DNA of 36,454 nt from an uncultured bacterium (GTDB lineage Bacteria > Verrucomicrobiota > Kiritimatiellia > RFP12 > UBA1067). Below are positions 32,434-36,454 of the stretch, in pieces (the stretch's first letter is position 1; every line of letters begins with the position of its first letter). Location: positions 1-36,454 of the forward strand of contig CACYQU010000017.1 in assembly GCA_902776615.1 (NCBI GenBank), written 5' to 3'. Made by a program: the position numbers and the translations under genes. The notes below the pieces were generated by a model. That model searched no databases and was not told the origin of the DNA. It saw only the letters and a list, made by a program, of their open reading frames with translations.

Positions 32434-33090
32434 TTAATGCTCCTCGCGTGTACCTTCAAGACGCTGACGCTCAAGACGCTGCATGTAATCTCGCAATCCA
32501 ATTCGCAAATCCAACAGTTTCGACGATGCTTTTTCCCAGAAAGACATCTTCGGGAAGGATTCATTGATTAGCTTTGCGACATCCGAATCCTCTGTGCTCG
32601 CCGCCTCTTCTAGCAACGTGCGCATTGCCTCCCGCCAATGAGCATCCAGAACCGAACTTTGTTTCGCGACCTCTTTCAATGCCTCCCTGAGCTTTCGATA
32701 CGTTTCGAGGTTTGTCCCCAATCGGTCTCGATAAGTGGTAACATATGCGGTACGGTTCTTATTATACTCATCAAGCAGGCGTATCGCCTCGCTTTCTTTT
32801 GCAACTCGCACCTGGGCTGGAAGTCTAGAGTCGTCACCTATCCCTACATCACGCCAGCACGGGCATCCCTTAAGTCCCGGGAAGGCGTTTCGAATAGGAT
32901 TCCAAAATTCCCCAAGTTCTATGAGCAATTCCTTGATGCGAACATAATCTGCAAAAAGTTCATCGTATGCTTTCCGCGCCTCGCCGTCAACATCTTTGTG
33001 TGACAGCACTTCGGGCGGCTTGCGCAATACACCCTTGACTTGCATAGTATCCACCATGTCCAAACCATTCGGCGATTCTGCTTTCGACAT
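32434..33090 (-). CDS. unknown 218-aa helical protein (cassette gene 1)
   Basis: Not recognised. The protein is almost entirely charged and helical, with likely coiled-coil stretches at about residues 36-62 (EARKAYDELFADYVRIKELL), 125-160 and 190-215 (LRDYMQRLERQRLEG). A CPC motif lies in GLKGCPCWRD near residue 76. GGAAGG is found about 10 bases before the ATG at 33090. No enzyme motif is visible. It leads a tightly spaced three-gene unit, in a stretch visibly richer in A/T than its neighbours, between a DUF4143 ATPase gene and a HepT/MntA pair. This suggests an accessory, possibly horizontally acquired, cassette. Confidence 0.65.
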   Translation of the reverse strand: MSKAESPNGLDMVDTMQVKGVLRKPPEVLSHKDVDGEARKAYDELFADYVRIKELLIELGEFWNPIRNAFPGLKGCPCWRDVGIGDDSRLPAQVRVAKESEAIRLLDEYNKNRTAYVTTYRDRLGTNLETYRKLREALKEVAKQSSVLDAHWREAMRTLLEEAASTEDSDVAKLINESFPKMSFWEKASSKLLDLRIGLRDYMQRLERQRLEGTREEH

Positions 33091-33114
33091 GCTGTTTATC
33101 CTTCCTATCCTGTT

Positions 33115-33357
33115 TTATGCATGCTCTTGTTTTAGGTTCATCTCACAAGGATTGAGCCAGTCCTCGTTCCATGTTGCCGCTCCCCAGTCAGACACGAATC
33201 GAGAACATAAGAAAACCTCTACTCGCATCTCAGTAGAGGCTGTAGGAATTGCCTTGTTGGAAACACGAGTAGAGGCAAACGCTGTCGCGTTTCCTCTGCA
33301 AGTGCCGTCCAACTCGAAACTTCCTACATTTCTACTGACGACCGCTTTGCAGCGCAA
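33115..33357 (-). CDS. doubtful 80-aa ORF in a hairpin-rich leader
   Basis: An open frame of 80 codons ends 24 bp before cassette gene 1. The second half (RVEVFLCSRFVSDWGAATWNEDWLNP) reads like protein, the first half less so. The DNA beneath carries an inverted repeat, CCTCTACT (33216-33223) with AGTAGAGG (33232-33239), and another AGTAGAGGC at 33268-33276. No ribosome-binding site is obvious for the ATG at 33357. It could be a gene end, a leader or a structured non-coding region. Confidence 0.3.
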   Translation of the reverse strand: MRCKAVVSRNVGSFELDGTCRGNATAFASTRVSNKAIPTASTEMRVEVFLCSRFVSDWGAATWNEDWLNPCEMNLKQEHA

Positions 33358-33368
33358 ATTGTTTATGC

Positions 33369-33386
33369 GGCGGGGCGTTGCCCGCC
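33369..33386. other. GC-rich hairpin between hepT and the cassette
   Basis: GGCGGG (33369-33374) and CCCGCC (33381-33386) enclose a six-base loop. No T-run follows on either strand, so it is a weak terminator candidate for hepT. CCGC...GCGG and TTTGC...GCAAA pairs nearby add structure. Confidence 0.4.
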
Positions 33387-33442
33387 TATGGTCCGGTTAC
33401 TGAGTTGTCAGGCTTCCTTTCATTTCAGGTTTCGGATTGAAG

Positions 33443-33841
33443 TCATTTAAAATCTGTCAGGTTGGGCGGAGAAGATGGTTCGGGGGGCAACTCTGCGACA
33501 AGTCCTCGAACCATCGACAGCAATTTCGGGACGTCAGTCTTCAGCGCATCGAACAAGATGCCGAAGTCGATTCCAGAATAGTCATGCACAAGCTTATGGC
33601 GAAAGCCAGACACGTCTTGCCAAGGCACTTCAGGATGAGAAGCGCAATACACATCGGTAACGTTGTTCGCAGCCTCCCCAAGAACGATGAAATCATACAT
33701 GATGGCTCGTGAAAGCTGGTCATTGGACGACAACTCATCCACAGTCGCCACACCGGTAGATTCAAGTTCAAGCCGCTCCAGCGCCTGAAGCATATGGACG
33801 ATTCGCGTCTCGTCACGATAGTTGCCGCCAGTGATCTTCAT
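33443..33841 (-). CDS. hepT: HepT-like HEPN toxin (DUF86)
   Basis: A 132-aa HEPN-domain protein of the HepT/DUF86 family. The diagnostic RX4HXY motif is seen as RHKLVHDY near residue 82, preceded by EVPWQDVSGF, with an N-terminal YRDETRIVHMLQALERLEL helix and IMYDFIVLGEAANNV. HepT acts as a toxin (RNase or RNA-targeting) that is kept inactive when MntA adds AMP to the tyrosine of the motif. The ATG at 33841 overlaps the mntA stop (ATGA), typical of the pair. Here the antitoxin gene precedes the toxin gene. The C-terminal tail (ELPPEPSSPPNLTDFK) is proline-rich. Confidence 0.88.
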   Translation of the reverse strand: MKITGGNYRDETRIVHMLQALERLELESTGVATVDELSSNDQLSRAIMYDFIVLGEAANNVTDVYCASHPEVPWQDVSGFRHKLVHDYSGIDFGILFDALKTDVPKLLSMVRGLVAELPPEPSSPPNLTDFK

Positions 33842-34128
33842 ACCACTACCGCCTCCCTGCACACCCTTGCAGCAAATCGTGGCTCGCGCATCAGGACAGT
33901 GTTGCGCGTGAGTTCCACACGTCTACCCAGCTTACTGGACAATTCTCTTTCAAAAGTGGAATATTCAAGAAGCCCGATATCGCCATTGAACTTGACCAGC
34001 AGGTCGAGATCGCTGTCAGGAGATTCCTCTCCGCGGGCACACGAACCGAAAACCCAAAGCTTTTCGGCTTTGTGCTTCCTCGCGATAGCGTAGATTTCAT
34101 CTCGCTTCGTGCGTATCTCGTCAAGCAT
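33838..34128 (-). CDS. mntA: MntA-like minimal nucleotidyltransferase antitoxin
   Basis: A 96-aa minimal nucleotidyltransferase. The active site KLWVFGSCARGEESPDSDLDLLVKF (GSxARGx5SDxDL) lies near residues 25-45, with a third acidic residue in RVELTRN. It pairs with HepT, whose motif tyrosine it AMPylates in known systems. The start is ATG at 34128 (MLDEIRTKRDEIYAIAR), with ATG at 34134 also possible; the frame extends further upstream but across the promoter. CTGAAG is a weak ribosome-binding site. Promoter at 34150-34179 overlaps the nifJ terminator. Confidence 0.88.
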   Translation of the reverse strand: MLDEIRTKRDEIYAIARKHKAEKLWVFGSCARGEESPDSDLDLLVKFNGDIGLLEYSTFERELSSKLGRRVELTRNTVLMREPRFAARVCREAVVV

Positions 34129-34149
34129 GCACATCTTCAGAACATCTAC

Positions 34150-34179
34150 ATTATACCAAAAAACGAGAGCGCGGCACAA
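34150..34179 (-). promoter_or_regulatory. promoter of mntA-hepT overlapping the nifJ terminator
   Basis: Minus strand: -35 TTGTGC (34174-34179), 18-bp spacer, TGG-extended -10 TATAAT (34150-34155). The -35 lies in the loop and arm of the terminator hairpin at 34169-34188, and the T-run touches the extended -10. Confidence 0.55.
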
Positions 34180-34188
34180 GTGCCGCGC
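34158..34188 (-). terminator. intrinsic terminator after nifJ
   Basis: Minus strand: stem GCGCGGCAC / GTGCCGCGC (34169-34177 with 34180-34188) and a two-base loop, then TCTCG and a run of six T (34158-34163). Downstream of the nifJ stop at 34237. Confidence 0.7.
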
Positions 34189-34204
34189 CCCCGTTTCGAC
34201 ATGC

Positions 34205-34226
34205 GGCGCGATGAGGTCATCGCGCC
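34205..34226. repeat. 22-bp palindrome (REP-like)
   Basis: GGCGCGATGA (34205-34214) and TCATCGCGCC (34217-34226) form a perfect 10-bp inverted repeat with a two-base centre, just after the nifJ stop. With the next palindrome at 34169-34188 it makes a double hairpin, as in REP-type intergenic repeats. Confidence 0.7.
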
Positions 34227-34236
34227 CTACCGAGCC

Positions 34237-36454
34237 TTACATCTCGCTCAGCTTCTTGAGAAGCGCGTAGTTCTCCTTGAAGCCCTGTTCGGACTTCTCG
34301 AGCATCGCCATCGCCTTCTCCTCGCCGACCTTCTTCACGAGCTGCTTGAAGCGGTTCTCGCCGAGTTCCTTCGAGACGGCGTTCTTCGCGAACGAGACCG
34401 TATCGGACTTGTCGGCCGAGTCGAGCTTCAACTTGCCGGTCGCCGGGTTGTACGTCCAGAGCGGGAAGTGGACGGACTCCACCGCCGCCTTCTGGTGCGC
34501 AGGACCCGTCTTCGTGAGAAGACCCTGCTCAATGCAGTGCGCGTACGCGATGATGATCGCCGGGCCGTTGTAGTTCTCAGCCTCGTTGAAGGCCTTCACC
34601 GTTGCGGCCGGGTTCGTGCCCATCGACACGTAGGCGACGTAAACATCCTTGTACTGCATCTGCATGAGGCCGAGGTTCTTCTTGGCCTGCACCTTGCCGC
34701 TCGCCGCGAACTTCGCGATCGCGCCGGTAGGTGTCGCCTTGGAAGCCTGACCGCCGGTGTTGGAGTACACCTCGGTGTCCATGACGAGAATCTTGATGTT
34801 CTTGCCGGAAGCGAGAACATGGTCAAGCCCGCCGTAGCCGATGTCGTAAGCCCATCCGTCGCCGCCAAGCACCCACACGCTCTTGCGGACAAGGTTGTCC
34901 GCGACCGCGAGGAGCTGAGCGCAGATCGGGCAGCCATTGGCCTTGCCGGCCTCGCAGCCCTTCTTGAGCTCCTTTACGAGCGCACGCATCTCTTCGACGC
35001 CCTGGCCCTTCTCGTCGTACTGGTTGACGGCCTTGATCTTCTCGCAGAGCGCCTTCATCTCGGCCGGCGTCTTCTCGTGCGCGATGACCTTGTCGACGAG
35101 TTCCATGGCGAAGCCGTGGAGCTTGTCGGCCGAAACGCGCATGCCGAGACCGAACTGGGCGTTATCCTCGAAGAGCGAGTTCGACCACGCCGGGCCGCGT
35201 CCGTCGGCGCGCTGGCAGTACGGGGTCGTAGGCAGGTTGCCGCCGTAGATCGACGAGCAGCCCGTGGCGTTCGCGATGAGAAGCCTGTCGCCGCAGATCT
35301 GGGTAAGCAGCTTGACATAGGGCGTCTCGCCGCAGCCCGCGCACGCGCCGGAGAACTCGAAGAGCGGTCTCTTGAGCTGGCTGTCGAGGAGCTTGCGGGT
35401 ATCGAGCTTGGCCGGATCGACCTCGGGGAGACCAAGGAAGAACTTCCAGTTCTCGGCCTCGGTCTTGCGGAGAGGAATCTGCTCCACCATCTTGAGCGCA
35501 CCCTTCGCCTTCATCGGGCACTGGACAACGCAGAGCTCGCAGCCCATGCAGTCTTCAGGAGCGACCTGGATCGTGACCTTCGAACCGAAGTTCTTGGTGA
35601 GCGCCTTCGCCTCGGCGGACTTGAACGTCGCGGGAGCGCCGGCAAGATCGCCGTCGTTGTAGACCTTCATGCGGATAGCCGCATGCGAGCAGATCGCAAG
35701 GCAGTTGCCGCACTGGATACACGCGGTCGGATCCCACTGCGGGATGAACGCCGCAACGTTGCGCTTCTCCCACTGGGTAGTGGCGGTAGGCCACGTGCCG
35801 TCGACGGGGAGCTCGCTGACCTTGAGCGTGTCGCCCTTCTGCGCGATCATCTTCGAGGTGACGTTCTTGATGAAGTCGGGCGCGTCCGCCGCGACCACCG
35901 GCGGCATCTTGAGCTTGCCGGCAGGTGCCGCAGGATACTTGACCTCCTCGATCGCGGCGCTGGCGGCCTCGATGCACTTCCAGTTCATCTCGACGACTTC
36001 CTGGCCCTTCTTGGAGTAGGCCTTCTCGGCGTAGTCCTTGAGAACCTGGATGGGGTCGAGCTCCGTGCCGTCGGCCTTGGCGAGCTTGATGCCGGAGAGT
36101 TTGAAGAACGCGGTCTGGAGAACCGTATTCGTACGCGTGCCCATTCCGTTTTCGCGGGCGATCTTCGCCGCATCGATCACGTAGAAGCGGAGCTTCTTGT
36201 CGATAATCGCCTGTTCTACCTCATCGGGCATGTGGTCCCATATCTCAGCCGCCGTGTAGGGCGAGGCGAGGAGGAACACCGAGCCTGGCTTCGCGGCCTT
36301 GAGCATGTCGTACTTCTCGAGGTACGGGAAGCAGTGGCACGCCGTGAAGTCGGCAGAGTTGATGAAGTAGGGCGAGCGGATCATGTCGCTGCCGAAGCGG
36401 AGGTGCGAGATCGTGACGCCGCCGGACTTCTTGGAGTCGTACTCGAAGTAGCCC
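34237..36454 (-). CDS. nifJ: pyruvate:ferredoxin (flavodoxin) oxidoreductase, 3' part
   Basis: The frame is open to the window edge, so the 5' part of the gene is missing; about 738 of the usual 1170-1200 residues are present. PFOR decarboxylates pyruvate to acetyl-CoA and passes electrons to ferredoxin or flavodoxin, a central step in anaerobes. The ferredoxin-like insert has two 4Fe-4S sets, CIQCGNCLAIC and CMGCELCVVQCP. The proximal cluster begins at FSGACAGCGETPYVKLL, and the TPP domain has GGDGWAYDIGYGGLDHVLASG and TEVYSNTGGQASKATPTG. The ending LLKKLSEM and a terminator follow. An internal ATG at 36384 is not the start. A 36-bp part of this gene recurs at 31796-31831. Confidence 0.95.
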   Translation of the reverse strand, partial: GYFEYDSKKSGGVTISHLRFGSDMIRSPYFINSADFTACHCFPYLEKYDMLKAAKPGSVFLLASPYTAAEIWDHMPDEVEQAIIDKKLRFYVIDAAKIARENGMGTRTNTVLQTAFFKLSGIKLAKADGTELDPIQVLKDYAEKAYSKKGQEVVEMNWKCIEAASAAIEEVKYPAAPAGKLKMPPVVAADAPDFIKNVTSKMIAQKGDTLKVSELPVDGTWPTATTQWEKRNVAAFIPQWDPTACIQCGNCLAICSHAAIRMKVYNDGDLAGAPATFKSAEAKALTKNFGSKVTIQVAPEDCMGCELCVVQCPMKAKGALKMVEQIPLRKTEAENWKFFLGLPEVDPAKLDTRKLLDSQLKRPLFEFSGACAGCGETPYVKLLTQICGDRLLIANATGCSSIYGGNLPTTPYCQRADGRGPAWSNSLFEDNAQFGLGMRVSADKLHGFAMELVDKVIAHEKTPAEMKALCEKIKAVNQYDEKGQGVEEMRALVKELKKGCEAGKANGCPICAQLLAVADNLVRKSVWVLGGDGWAYDIGYGGLDHVLASGKNIKILVMDTEVYSNTGGQASKATPTGAIAKFAASGKVQAKKNLGLMQMQYKDVYVAYVSMGTNPAATVKAFNEAENYNGPAIIIAYAHCIEQGLLTKTGPAHQKAAVESVHFPLWTYNPATGKLKLDSADKSDTVSFAKNAVSKELGENRFKQLVKKVGEEKAMAMLEKSEQGFKENYALLKKLSEM

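Noticed and set aside
33340..33390. Integron attC site
   Set aside because: The hairpin looked attC-like, but the core boxes RYYYAAC and GTTRRRY are not present in the right places and no integrase is seen.
1..36454. tRNA or rRNA genes
   Set aside because: No cloverleaf or rRNA-like sequence was found in the gaps I read; absence cannot be proven without a search tool.

Overview
The window is a GC-rich bacterial chromosome segment in which nearly every gene lies on the minus strand. Several traits point to a host-associated Kiritimatiellota/Verrucomicrobiota-type bacterium. These are a giant exported protein built of five LamG-like repeats, a second giant exported protein with passenger-associated (PATR) beta-strand repeats, a Bacteroidetes-like ParE, an anaerobic pyruvate:ferredoxin oxidoreductase (PFOR), and an Fkp-type fucose salvage enzyme. 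The assignment is inferred from gene content only; there is no rRNA or tRNA gene here to confirm it.

Layout. 1-1036: possible remnant of a phage or plasmid replication region, with a 24-codon ORF, a 22-bp-period direct repeat array and an unknown Cys-rich protein. 1084-4548: LamG-repeat exported protein. 4549-5033: a gap with a 14-bp inverted repeat. 5034-7520: ABC ATPase, DedA protein and PP-loop protein, divergent from yggS (7646-8431). 8428-11970: ilvD and parE. 12028-14194: SDR, NAD epimerase and secG. 14262-16840: trxA, cysS and dapA under one promoter. 16855-22986: a run ordered GDPD-HAD lipoprotein, organophosphate-type MFS transporter, fucokinase/GDP-fucose pyrophosphorylase, aroQ, FmdB-like zinc ribbon, tadA. 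22987-23604: a structured intergenic element with six palindromic units on a 22-bp period, flanked by two near-identical palindromes. 23605-30204: LD-carboxypeptidase-like protein, PATR giant protein and an endonuclease/phosphatase-GDPD fusion. 30377-34128: accessory block with a DUF4143 ATPase, an unrecognised three-gene cassette that includes a 58-aa membrane protein, and a HepT/MntA toxin-antitoxin pair. 34237-36454: 3' part of nifJ (PFOR), cut by the window edge.

How it fits together. dapA, ilvD, aroQ, cysS, tadA, parE, secG and trxA are core functions. The exported phosphodiesterases (two different GDPD fusions) and the GlpT-like transporter could form a route for scavenging glycerophosphodiester or sugar phosphate. 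Two promoter styles can be read directly. One has a TTGC-type -35, a 17-18 bp spacer and TATAAT/TATACT, with a normal leader. The other is an extended -10 (TGGTATAAT or TGATATAAT) placed 7-11 nt from the start codon with no Shine-Dalgarno, suggesting leaderless mRNAs. The best candidates for undescribed biology are the repeat/palindrome element at 23309-23571, the three-gene cassette at 31870-33090 beside HepT/MntA, and a 36-bp near-perfect copy of internal nifJ sequence placed just beyond that cassette.
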